In this document: positions 1-14,490 of the stretch, piece by piece
Position numbering within the stretch: position 1 is the stretch's first letter
Layout: every line of letters starts with the position of its first letter
From: Theristus sp. LFF4_11
Taxonomy: Eukaryota; Nematoda; Chromadorea; Monhysterida; Xyalidae
DNA length: 64,000 nt
NCBI GenBank assembly: GCA_030248135.1
Contig: JASANC010000231.1
Coordinates: 1-64,000 of the forward strand
Direction: 5' to 3'
Translations under genes and position numbers: made by a program
Notes under the pieces: generated by a model
The model's input: only the letters and a program-made list of their open reading frames with translations
Database searches by the model: none
Told to the model about the DNA's origin: nothing

Positions 1-122
1 GGTGGTTCTTTATTCAACTGACTTAGAAAGCCAAACAAGAAAAGAAACAAAAATCACAATAAAGAGTGGGCGGGGGCGCCCGTTGCGCCCTCTAACGGCG
101 ACTAGAACAAACGTTCGTTACA
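1..122 (-). repeat. 3' LTR of the retrotransposon, first 122 bp only
   Basis: This segment is identical to 8938-9059. In element orientation it is the 5' end of the LTR (TGTAACGAACG...). The rest lies outside the window. It contains a strong inverted repeat, GGGCGC-CCGTT-GCGCCC on the + strand. Confidence 0.93.
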
Positions 123-141
123 CCTGACGCCCCTTTTTTTT
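123..141 (-). other. Polypurine tract (plus-strand primer) of the retrotransposon
   Basis: Read on the minus strand, an A run followed by GGGGCG lies directly upstream of the 3' LTR start TGTAAC. This is the position and composition expected of a polypurine tract. Confidence 0.75.
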
Positions 142-337
142 TGGACGGCAACAAAAAAATTACGGATAAAATACAAAAGATGGAGAATCAAAAAAAACGG
201 ATGGTAACGTTAATAAAAATTAACAGAACATCATAAAACAACAAAATTCATGTCAAGTAACAAATCATGTAATTTTCAGTTTTCGCTGAATCAAAATTCA
301 AAATCAATTAAGAATCGAATTGGTTCAAATTTTTTTT

Positions 338-3300
338 TCACTTGACGGTCTCCTCTTCATCGATTTCTTTCTTCATCAAACGCGGCACGTAAGGTGCCGG
401 CGCGTGCTTTAGTCGGTTGATGTGCACGAATCTTGGTTTCTTTCGGGGATGGTCGATTGATTGAATTTTTGCGTCCGGGAACTTGATCTCTATGATCCGA
501 TAGTTACCCGTGTACGGGAGCGACAATTTTCGCGACTGTCCAGGCGGAACCACGTCACTGTGCAAAAGCACTCGATCGCCGACCTGGTACTGCATGTCGG
601 TGACTGTTTTATCGTAGTTCCTTTTCTGCCGTGCTTGTGCTGCCGAAACGGCCTTTTCGGCAGCACTCCAGCAGTCATTCATTGCCCAGACCATTTCCTG
701 TTTGTACGTTGGTACATCGACGTATCGACGGTCCGCCTCGTGCAGAACCGTGTCGATCGGGAGCACAGGGTCCCGGTGATACAACATGAAAAATGGCGAT
801 TCGCGGGTTGATTCCTGCACACTGCTGCGCATAGCAAACAACAGCAAGTTCAACCAGCGATCCCAGTCGCGCTGTCTGTGTTTGGTTTCCAAATAGAAAC
901 TCAGAGCTTGGCCGATAGTACGGTTTTGGCGTTCACAAAGACCATCTGTCTGTGCGTGTGCTGGTGTGGTGCGAATTTGCATTGTTCCCATTACTTCGCA
1001 CACTTCCTCCAGCACCTTGTTCACAAACGAGGTTCCTTGATCGGTCACGATCTCTCGGACAACGCCGTGGCGTGCCATGATTTCATTCACGAACACTTGT
1101 GCCACTGTTTCTGCCTTTGCGTCTTTAAGTGGGAACGCTTCAACCCACTTTGTCCAGTAGCACACCACTACTAGCAGCCACTTGTTGCCACTGTATGTCA
1201 ATGGCATCTCTTTAAAATCCATGCCTACCCGATGGAATGGCGTTGGCATGACTTCCATCGGCACCATTGGCGCCCGTGGTGCTTGTAATGGCTGCTTGCG
1301 CCGTGCGCAGAGCTCGCAGGAGCTAACCCATTGTGCGATGCTCTCGAACAACTTGGGCCAATAGTAGCGTGATGCCACTTTTTCGAATGTTTTTGTCACG
1401 CCCATATGGGCTCCGGTGACATCATTGTGACATGCGGTCATCACCGTTTCTCGAAGATTCGGTGGAATCACCAAACGGTAAGGGTCCGTTCGTGATTGCC
1501 TTGTCACTTTCGCTCTCCGATACAGCAAACCGTCTCGAACTTTGTACAGTTGTGCTGTCTCTTTGAAGTGCGATGCGTTTCTTATTGTTGATGGGACAGT
1601 GCCATCACTGAGGAACGACAACAACTCGTGCATCCAGCGGACAAGATGTTGTTGTTCGCGCACCGCTGCCGGACACAACGCGGGCTCGTCTGGATTGTCA
1701 TCCGGGCCAGCCGATGAAATGACATGGGTGTTGTCATCAATCGGGTATCTGCTGAGCGGATCAGCATGATTTTTCGCTCCGGGTCTGTATCGAATTTCGA
1801 TGTCAAAGTCCAGCAGAGCTGCTTGACACCGTGACATTCTACCGGTTAAGTGCTTTTTGGTCATAATAGATTTCAGTGGTTGATGGTCAGTGTACAGGAT
1901 TGTTTTCGTCCCGTACGTGTACGCAAAGAACGCTTCTGTTACCGCCCACTGAATGGCCGCGCTTTCCAGTTCAATGGCGGGCCACTTTTCCTGAGATTTT
2001 GTGAGCAGTTTCGAAGCGTAGGCAACCGGATGCAATTGGTGATCTGGTCCTTCTTGTTCGACCATGCCACCAAAGCCCGTTTTCGACGCATCGGTGAAGA
2101 TGTACATTGTTTTGTCAAACCTTGGATGCATCAGAACTGGTTTTGTCGTGAGTGCTTTCTTCAAGTCAGTAAATGCCTGAGCGCACTCGTCTGTCCAAGT
2201 AAATTTAGCGTTGTCGCTCATCAGGTCTGATAGTGGCTTTGCTCGCTGAGCGAACTCTGGCACGAAAATGCGATAGTATGAGCACAAGAAATAAAAACTG
2301 CGGACAGCGGCTAAATCGCGGGGCTCCGGAAAGTCCAAAATTGCTTTAATGTTCTTGTCGCTCGGTTTAATGCCGTCTTCGGAAATTGAGTGCCCAAGCC
2401 ACTGCAGCTCTTTGAACCCGAACTGGCATTTCTTTGGTTGAATTTTCAGATTGAATTCCTTCAAGCGTTCGAGTACCATTCGCAGATGTTCCAAGTGTTC
2501 CTCAAAAGATGAACTGACAACGAGAATGTCATCAAGGTAGCAAAACACATTGCCCCACGGCAGATTGGCCAAACAAACGTCCATCAGACGTTGGTACGTT
2601 GCCGGTGCGTTCGTGAGACCGAATGTCATTCGATTGAATTCGAAGTGCCCTAAGAAGGGGATGTGAAACGCTGTCTTTGGTTTTGACTCTTCGGTCAATT
2701 CAACGGCGTAGAACGCTTTGTTTAGGTCTATGCTACTCATGTACTTAATCGGTTTCTTGATTAGCTGTAGCAAGTCAATACATCGTGGAATTTTGTAGCT
2801 GTCTTTTACAGTTACTTTGTTTAGTGCGCGCATGTCGTTGCAAAAACGTGTTGTACCGTCTGCTTTCTTGGCAAGCACAATTGGATTTAACCAACCGCTC
2901 ATTGATCGACGAATAATATTGGCCTCTAGCATGCCTGTCGTGTGATGCTTCAGATCGTTCAACAAACCTGGTGGCAGGCGGTACTGTTTCTGCCTCAACG
3001 GTTTTGCGTCACCAGTGTCGATGTGATGTTTGATAGCTTTTGTGGGCACCACGTCATACTCAGTAGTGGCGATTTGATCTTTGTACTCGCCGAGAAGTTT
3101 GCGAACTTGTCTCACTTGTTCCACACTGAATTGCGTACCGCTCCAATTAAACAGTTGGAGCACATCGCAATCTCGTTCAGTACCAGTCTTGTTGACGGCA
3201 GCAGCGAAAACTTGTTTCTGTTCAGATTGGTGATTACTGTGACAATGTTTCCTCTTGCGGTTTTCCGCTTCAACATTGCGTCCACTGCGTTCAACATTTT

Positions 3301-6300
3301 TATTTTTCTCTGGTTGATTTGAGCGTAAAATGCAGGTTAATTGTTCTTTCACGCGGCCCACGCGACCAAGCAGCGTTTTTGCGTGCAGTTCGATCGGTAT
3401 TCTACTGTTGTTCTGCACTTGCAGTTTGAACGTTCCGTCTTTTCCTGTTTGCGTTATGGTCGCGTGCGCCTGCAAACTGTGTTTCGTAAAAATGTTGTCA
3501 ATCGGTTCAACATACACAGCATCTGTTTCAAAATCATTGTTTTCACTGGTGATCAATTCAATGAATTGCACTGTGTTTGGTTCAATCACGACTGTTTCCT
3601 TCAAAACACCGTCTTTCATTGGTGGTGGTTTCACGAATCGAATTGTTCGCCGACCGAAGTCGATTGCTGCGGGTGGGAGCCGTTGCTCCATGTTATCGGT
3701 GCCTAAAATCAAATCAGCGGTGTGATAAATTTCGTCGCACACTTGTACAGTGATCACGGTGGTGACGTCAGCAATTTTTAGCTCAATGTCAGCTTGTCCA
3801 AGAATTTTGATGTCGTGCCCCGAAGCTGACTTTGCACTAGCTGTCCCCGTTTTTCTCATTTTGGCACCGACGATGCCATTGAATGTTCTTTTTGGGCACA
3901 ATGTCAGCTGGGCACCCGTGTCCCAGAGCAACGTGAATGGTTGCTTGTTTAGGTAGCTGGGAACGACCAATCGCTGACCCACCGCCATAACCATTGGTTC
4001 GTTACGTGATTCTGGAGTTTTTAGCATGTCCGGCCACATTTGCATGGCTTTTTCACTCACTTTTACACTGCGTCGCCGCGTGCCATGATGTTGGTACGGC
4101 GCTTCGTCCTCCGGTTGCGGTGGCGCTTCGACGGCACCAACCGGTGTTGATGTGCGAATGGACGGCGCACCTGGATCGTATTCTTCAATTCGCGGTGGCT
4201 CGGTTTCAGCCGCCGCCAGTTCGTCTGAAGGAAAAGTAATAATTGGCACTGGTATGGCTGACGGTCGGTGACTGCGGTTATGCGCATGCTTCTTTTTGCA
4301 GCAGTTTAAATGTGCGCGATACCGGTACAGACCGTACAGGAACACGAGCAACACGATGATGCATAAGACAATTATGGTTAAGTTTAGTAGCACTTGCAGT
4401 GGACCTTTGAGGATATTGCTAACAAACGTTGAAGTGCCCTCGGAAACTCCAATCACCACATGCTCGAGTCCTTCGCCAACACCAGACAAAGCCGAACCAA
4501 CAGCTTCGCCGTAACCTTTAATAGCGGCTTTCAGTAAATTTGGATCAATGGACATATCCGCCGTGTAATTGGCGACGATATCAAATTGTCTCTCAAGACG
4601 AACAAGGCGTAGTTCTGTTCCTCGCATCAGACTAGCTGTTGTTATTAGTCCTGCTAAACGATCATGGAAGACTGTTGGACTGCTAAATGTGAATGGGTGC
4701 CAAGTGCGTGACCATATGATGTCGATCGGCATCATGCTAACGTGAGCGATTCCACGAGCAGAGTGCCAGACGTCTCCTTCACGGAAGACACCATCGATTT
4801 TGTGATCACAATTGACTTTGTTTGCTACTTCAACTAAATCACGGCTTCCTGGAACGACGAACATGAGCTTTGTGTCGATGGACACTGGAAGCATGTCATA
4901 GCATTCGCCAGCTACTGGTTCGTAATTCCAGTGAATTGTGGTCGGGGTGACTTGGTGGCATTTCCACAAAAGTAGTGCTTCACCCGCAAAACAGGCAGCC
5001 ACGTCGTCACGCTGCAATAGTGCCCGTGCACCTAATGTACTGTCGAGCCGCAATAACTGCCAGTCGGCTGCTAGTTGCCGTTGAGCGACACGACATAGTT
5101 CTAGCCACACCTGACGGAAGCTACTGCGCTCCATTTGTATCAGTTTCTCTTCAAGGTACTCTAGTCGCGCATAATCGGATTCGGTTTCTTGTGGGCGCTC
5201 GGTACTATCTGATGAAATGCTTCGCTTTTTGCGGATTGACTCAGCCTTTTTCTCAAGCGCGGCATTTTGGGCAGCTAACCACAGTCGCAAATTGGCTTCT
5301 GTTTGGTTTTGCACGAATATGGCTACGTCTCGGTCCAAAAGAGTGGTGCCAAATGGGACACAGCCAATTCGGTCCTGTGGTGGCACTAGCTTGCCTATAC
5401 TGAATGCGCTCTGCAACTCGTCAATGATGACATGCGAATCACCGAATTGTGCATTGAACGTACCAAGTGGCATGAAACGGCAAAAGGTGGTAAAGGTGTT
5501 GCTTGACCACATAATGATACCATCGCCTGTATGGCACTGACCATTGGATGGTCGACAACCAGCAACGGTACCCAAATCAGATATCAGATTTTCGCCGTCC
5601 ATGGTAGCCACTGTACCGTATTCGATCATGAAGTTTGTCACCGTCGTGCACTCTTCTCCCCACCAGGAGTAGCGCGGTGTTAGTGACAAATTTGTGCTTT
5701 TGAAGCCATCAGCCAGTTCAACAAGACCATGTCCTTGCCACTTGCCAGTGGTGTTGACTGTATTGCAAGTGTTGGCCGATACTTCTTGATGGATGGTGGA
5801 ATCCGCGGTAATTCCCCGTCCACCAAGTAATCCGGATGAAGTGCAGATCGTGCGCGTCCTACGGAAACAATGCATTGCTGGTACGCTGAGAGGCTGACTG
5901 CGCACTGTGTACACGTGTATCTGAGCACTAATCAAGTGAGTCAACTTTGGTGGAACGCACTTTATGTCTTGTGGAATGAAAACCGCGTGCGCGTTGCGCG
6001 ACATGCCGCAAAGATTGAACGTGCGCAAATCCGAGTCACTGACCGTTTCACTTGTCATCACTACACGAACACTAAGCAAAAGGAAAAGCCAAAACAGCCA
6101 ATTACGGCACCAACCTCTGACTCCGGTTTTGATTTCGAGTCGGTCGATGCGCATTTCGTGAAAACGCAGCTTGACGTCTGCACGTGATTGTCTCAGTTTC
6201 AGGTGACCTGCGTCGGTCGCTGAGAAATTCTCTTCGAATAAGTTGTACAGGTCGCCGCTATGTTTGTGCGCCTTGCTTATCGACATTTCGAGTTGCTGCT

Positions 6301-7909
6301 GTTTGTTTTCCAGTTGCTCGATTTTATTTTTCATGATCGCCAACTTCGAACGAAAGTTTGCGCAATGGTCGCAATCGTCCGAATCGGAGGAGTCAGAATT
6401 GGTTTCATTTTTAGTGTTTTTCTCTTTGGCGGTTTCGGTCTTCGACTGTTCAGCAGCCGATTTTTCGTTTTTGGCCACCGCTGGTTGTGGAGGCGGCGTG
6501 TGGCCAAGTGCTTCGGCGATCTCCGGTCGGAGTGGTGACGACAAATCGCATTCACCAGCTTCATGGAACTCACTTTCATCTGGCAGTCCTGTTGGCCACT
6601 CTTCATTGTCGCTGTCGACTTTGGCGCGTTTTGGCGCTGGACCGTCAGAGCCGTTTTGTTCGGCATCGGGAACTGAGTTCGCACTTGAGAAATTCTCTGA
6701 ATTCTGGTGCGAGCCTCGTCTGCCTCGTCCGCGTCGACCGGCCCGACGGTTCGAATTTCCGTCTCGGTAGCCGCGGTACCCGCGATTTGTTTGATAGTTG
6801 TTCGGGCTGCCGCGGTACTGCGTGTGGCCATTGTTGTAATTATTGTCGCGGCCGTAGAAATTTCGCCCGTCGCGGCGTCCAGTTGTCACTGGATTGTTTT
6901 GCTGCTGCACTGTACAGCTTGTATGATTCGGATCGCCGCAATTTCGACAGAATTGCTGATGTCGTGCTGGCTTGTCGTAGCTGACATAATGTCGTTTGTT
7001 CTGGTTATTATTAAAAATGCCATTGCCACGACTTCGGCTCATTCTGCTGTTTTGAAAATATTGTCCACGACCGTTGTAATTGTTGCCTGCAAAAAAATGT
7101 GCAGCAACTGCTTCCACAATTTCGGACATTTTAAAACTGTTTTTGGAATTCGGATTTTGATTTGGCTGCGCGCTCGCTGACTGAGCTCCAGCAGTTGAAA
7201 CGCAAACGCCATCGCGTTCGTCCAAACGCATGCGCTGTTCTAGTTGCTTGGCGCAACGCACTGTTTCGTCAAATGTCGGACAATTCTTGTCACGGACTTT
7301 ATCGCGCAACTCTGGGCGTAAATATTTTGAAAATGCATCTCTGGCAATTTTGTCTTGCTGTTCAACTGTGAATTGCGGTACAGCAAAAGCGCCCTGAACC
7401 AAACGAAATATATCGTCCGCGAAAGACGTTACAGTTTCAGTTGGTCGCATTCGGCGGCCAAACAGATCATTGACACTGTTTTTGTCCGGGTCTGGTGGGT
7501 CTAGCCACTGTTTCAAACTGTCTGTGATCTGTTTGAAATCGCCTCGCACAGCAGCAGATTGCCTACGGTACGCGCGCCTAGCCGGGCCAATCAAGAAAAG
7601 CGGCAGTGATTCAACACGCTTTGTTTCCGGCCAGCCGCGATGCTGCGCGGTCAGTATGTAATCGTCCAGCCACTCAGAAAACGTTTGCGATTCGGTACTT
7701 TCTGAGAATGGTTCAATTGGGACGTTACTGATTTCAACGACTGGCGCAGTATTGGCATTTATGCCTTGAGCAGCGTGCAATTCTGCTAATCGTGCCGCCA
7801 TTTCTGCATTTTCTTGTTGAAGTTCAGCTAACGTTCGTGCTGTGCCTCGCGCATCAGCGCGCTGGTCACGAGCGTTCACGTTCATAAGGCCAGTTACCAA
7901 TATGAACAA
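338..7909 (-). CDS. Gag - envelope-like glycoprotein - protease - RT - RNase H - integrase polyprotein
   Basis: One uninterrupted frame of 2523 codons. In order: a Gag-like region (about 60-235); a zinc knuckle C321-x2-C324-x4-H329-x2-C332, shorter than the canonical CX2CX4HX4C; an RG-rich tract; a short coiled coil; a hydrophobic signal-like segment (601-618); a cysteine-rich ectodomain with a furin-type RKKR site (893-896); a transmembrane segment (about 1171-1196) followed by a CCKKK tail; protease with D1330-T-G; RT with YLDD at 1791-1794; RNase H with D1940; integrase HHCC (2161-2201) and D2231, D2290, E2326, whose D-35-E spacing is exact. The C-terminus has a GPY/F-like module. The family is Ty3/gypsy. 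The glycoprotein is recognised by architecture only and its source is not assigned. Its place between Gag and protease, in frame and without a stop, is unusual. All visible catalytic residues are intact. Confidence 0.93.
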   Translation of the reverse strand: MFILVTGLMNVNARDQRADARGTARTLAELQQENAEMAARLAELHAAQGINANTAPVVEISNVPIEPFSESTESQTFSEWLDDYILTAQHRGWPETKRVESLPLFLIGPARRAYRRQSAAVRGDFKQITDSLKQWLDPPDPDKNSVNDLFGRRMRPTETVTSFADDIFRLVQGAFAVPQFTVEQQDKIARDAFSKYLRPELRDKVRDKNCPTFDETVRCAKQLEQRMRLDERDGVCVSTAGAQSASAQPNQNPNSKNSFKMSEIVEAVAAHFFAGNNYNGRGQYFQNSRMSRSRGNGIFNNNQNKRHYVSYDKPARHQQFCRNCGDPNHTSCTVQQQNNPVTTGRRDGRNFYGRDNNYNNGHTQYRGSPNNYQTNRGYRGYRDGNSNRRAGRRGRGRRGSHQNSENFSSANSVPDAEQNGSDGPAPKRAKVDSDNEEWPTGLPDESEFHEAGECDLSSPLRPEIAEALGHTPPPQPAVAKNEKSAAEQSKTETAKEKNTKNETNSDSSDSDDCDHCANFRSKLAIMKNKIEQLENKQQQLEMSISKAHKHSGDLYNLFEENFSATDAGHLKLRQSRADVKLRFHEMRIDRLEIKTGVRGWCRNWLFWLFLLLSVRVVMTSETVSDSDLRTFNLCGMSRNAHAVFIPQDIKCVPPKLTHLISAQIHVYTVRSQPLSVPAMHCFRRTRTICTSSGLLGGRGITADSTIHQEVSANTCNTVNTTGKWQGHGLVELADGFKSTNLSLTPRYSWWGEECTTVTNFMIEYGTVATMDGENLISDLGTVAGCRPSNGQCHTGDGIIMWSSNTFTTFCRFMPLGTFNAQFGDSHVIIDELQSAFSIGKLVPPQDRIGCVPFGTTLLDRDVAIFVQNQTEANLRLWLAAQNAALEKKAESIRKKRSISSDSTERPQETESDYARLEYLEEKLIQMERSSFRQVWLELCRVAQRQLAADWQLLRLDSTLGARALLQRDDVAACFAGEALLLWKCHQVTPTTIHWNYEPVAGECYDMLPVSIDTKLMFVVPGSRDLVEVANKVNCDHKIDGVFREGDVWHSARGIAHVSMMPIDIIWSRTWHPFTFSSPTVFHDRLAGLITTASLMRGTELRLVRLERQFDIVANYTADMSIDPNLLKAAIKGYGEAVGSALSGVGEGLEHVVIGVSEGTSTFVSNILKGPLQVLLNLTIIVLCIIVLLVFLYGLYRYRAHLNCCKKKHAHNRSHRPSAIPVPIITFPSDELAAAETEPPRIEEYDPGAPSIRTSTPVGAVEAPPQPEDEAPYQHHGTRRRSVKVSEKAMQMWPDMLKTPESRNEPMVMAVGQRLVVPSYLNKQPFTLLWDTGAQLTLCPKRTFNGIVGAKMRKTGTASAKSASGHDIKILGQADIELKIADVTTVITVQVCDEIYHTADLILGTDNMEQRLPPAAIDFGRRTIRFVKPPPMKDGVLKETVVIEPNTVQFIELITSENNDFETDAVYVEPIDNIFTKHSLQAHATITQTGKDGTFKLQVQNNSRIPIELHAKTLLGRVGRVKEQLTCILRSNQPEKNKNVERSGRNVEAENRKRKHCHSNHQSEQKQVFAAAVNKTGTERDCDVLQLFNWSGTQFSVEQVRQVRKLLGEYKDQIATTEYDVVPTKAIKHHIDTGDAKPLRQKQYRLPPGLLNDLKHHTTGMLEANIIRRSMSGWLNPIVLAKKADGTTRFCNDMRALNKVTVKDSYKIPRCIDLLQLIKKPIKYMSSIDLNKAFYAVELTEESKPKTAFHIPFLGHFEFNRMTFGLTNAPATYQRLMDVCLANLPWGNVFCYLDDILVVSSSFEEHLEHLRMVLERLKEFNLKIQPKKCQFGFKELQWLGHSISEDGIKPSDKNIKAILDFPEPRDLAAVRSFYFLCSYYRIFVPEFAQRAKPLSDLMSDNAKFTWTDECAQAFTDLKKALTTKPVLMHPRFDKTMYIFTDASKTGFGGMVEQEGPDHQLHPVAYASKLLTKSQEKWPAIELESAAIQWAVTEAFFAYTYGTKTILYTDHQPLKSIMTKKHLTGRMSRCQAALLDFDIEIRYRPGAKNHADPLSRYPIDDNTHVISSAGPDDNPDEPALCPAAVREQQHLVRWMHELLSFLSDGTVPSTIRNASHFKETAQLYKVRDGLLYRRAKVTRQSRTDPYRLVIPPNLRETVMTACHNDVTGAHMGVTKTFEKVASRYYWPKLFESIAQWVSSCELCARRKQPLQAPRAPMVPMEVMPTPFHRVGMDFKEMPLTYSGNKWLLVVVCYWTKWVEAFPLKDAKAETVAQVFVNEIMARHGVVREIVTDQGTSFVNKVLEEVCEVMGTMQIRTTPAHAQTDGLCERQNRTIGQALSFYLETKHRQRDWDRWLNLLLFAMRSSVQESTRESPFFMLYHRDPVLPIDTVLHEADRRYVDVPTYKQEMVWAMNDCWSAAEKAVSAAQARQKRNYDKTVTDMQYQVGDRVLLHSDVVPPGQSRKLSLPYTGNYRIIEIKFPDAKIQSIDHPRKKPRFVHINRLKHAPAPYVPRLMKKEIDEEETVK

Positions 7910-8937
7910 GAAAAACGAGCACGGATGGTTACGATAAAACCCCTCTTCAACAACACGGAATATGAATCAGAATACCAATGCAGAATCAAAAGAAAATGTT
8001 TTCGTTGTTTAAAATCGAGAAAATTCTTCTTGTTTTGTTGTGTCTGCAACAAAGCTGGAGTTTACATACAAAGGAGCTGAATAGATAAGCGAGTTTACCG
8101 GATAAGCTGGGTTGCTTTTTTTTTAAATAGCTCGCAGGTGCACACAACAGTGTAACAGTGTAAAATTCTTGATCGCACGCTCAACAACAGTTTTTCTTGA
8201 TCACACGCTCAACAACAGTTTTTGCAAGCGTGCTACACTGTGACTGGCTCTGCGTTGTGAGAAATAACTGGCATGGTGATCAGAAAGCTAAGAGCTGAAT
8301 CAAGAAGATGAGTGAATATGAATGTTGTGGCTTGGATTGGATAAAATGACCTCAAAGTTCAAAATACAACAACAGAAATGACAAATATGGAATAAATGAG
8401 TTGAACAGTGAAGGCAAAGTGGGAACGCGGGAATGAAGAACAATACAGAGTCTGCAATCTAGGGCTATCTGCCCGGGCCGTTGAATTCAATTCTTGGTGG
8501 ATTTCAACCAACCACTATTTCGGGTCTTCTGCCCGTAATTTCAGTTTTCTTCAGGCCGTTTTGCCTGGTATTTCAAGGTCCTGAGGCTTTCTGCCGTCAA
8601 TTTCAATTTTTTGGACCGTTTGAATTCGATTTATATCGGGCTTTTGCCCGCGCGCTTTATTTCAATTCAAGGCTATTTTTGCCCGCGCGCTACAATTTCA
8701 ATTATTTTGGGGCTGTCCGCCCTCTCGTTTCAATTGTTGAAACTTTTTGCCGGCTTTTTGGGACGATTTGTCCACGATTTCCAGTTTTTTTTATTTTGGG
8801 GACTGGTCGCCCTCTGCGCCTTGCTGCGCTTTTTCGGCCCTTCACTATTTTTCGCACTCCAGTGCGATGGACTCTGTATTCTCCTTCTCTTCCACCGCTT
8901 TCCACTGCCTTCCACCCACAGGCACCAGATGTAACGT
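7910..8937 (-). other. 5' leader plus undetermined inner part of the 5' LTR
   Basis: No coding sequence is seen. The segment must contain the primer-binding site and the U3/R/U5 junctions, but I found no convincing tRNA-complementary TGG motif. A 28-bp segment is duplicated in tandem at 8166-8222 (unit includes ACGCTCAACAACAGTTTTT). The part at 8461-8830 is an array of small hairpins, listed separately. Confidence 0.6.
8461..8830 (-). repeat. Array of degenerate ~35-bp hairpin units in the retrotransposon LTR/leader
   Basis: At least eight imperfect units follow one another. Each has a GC arm, a 4-7 base loop and the complementary arm, such as GGGC-TATCT-GCCC, CAGGC-CGTTTT-GCCTG, CGGGC-TTTT-GCCCG and GGGC-TGTCC-GCCC. 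They are separated by a conserved ATTTCAATT spacer. Arm sequences vary while pairing is kept. A further hairpin sits at 9006-9031 inside the confirmed LTR. Confidence 0.75.
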
Positions 8938-9059
8938 GGTGGTTCTTTATTCAACTGACTTAGAAAGCCAAACAAGAAAAGAAACAAAAATCACAATAAA
9001 GAGTGGGCGGGGGCGCCCGTTGCGCCCTCTAACGGCGACTAGAACAAACGTTCGTTACA
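8938..9059 (-). repeat. 5' LTR, outermost 122 bp (confirmed by identity to the other LTR)
   Basis: Identical to 1-122 over 122 bp. The outer end is at 9059, after ...GTTCGTTACA on the + strand. The LTR must extend inward (lower coordinates), but its inner end is not defined because the 3' copy is cut by the window. Confidence 0.93.
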
Positions 9060-9158
9060 TGCATAACTACTGGCATAATCTGCCACTGTATTTATTCTTG
9101 AAAGCCGTCAAATCCAACCAAAGCCATTCCATAAGCTTTGCATTTTGCTGTTCTCCAG

Positions 9159-14490
<5,332 letters not shown>

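Larger units (their letters stand above)
1..9059 (-). mobile_element. Ty3/gypsy-class LTR retrotransposon with an envelope-like domain, nearly complete
   Basis: Bases 1-122 are repeated without a mismatch at 8938-9059. On the minus strand both copies begin TGTAAC, so these are the starts of the two LTRs of a minus-strand element. The 3' LTR runs off the left edge of the window. A purine tract lies just inside it, and one long reading frame (338-7909) fills the interior. Gene order protease, RT, RNase H, integrase is that of Ty3/gypsy (Metaviridae). The identical LTR segment and the open frame suggest recent insertion. The target-site duplication cannot be checked because the left flank is missing. 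The inner boundary of the 5' LTR and the primer-binding site were not found between 7910 and 8937. Confidence 0.93.

Noticed and set aside
8260..8300. TGGTGATCAGAAAGC as a primer-binding site
   Set aside because: It is on the + strand, whereas the element runs on the minus strand, so it cannot prime this element. Its position relative to an LTR end is also unsupported.
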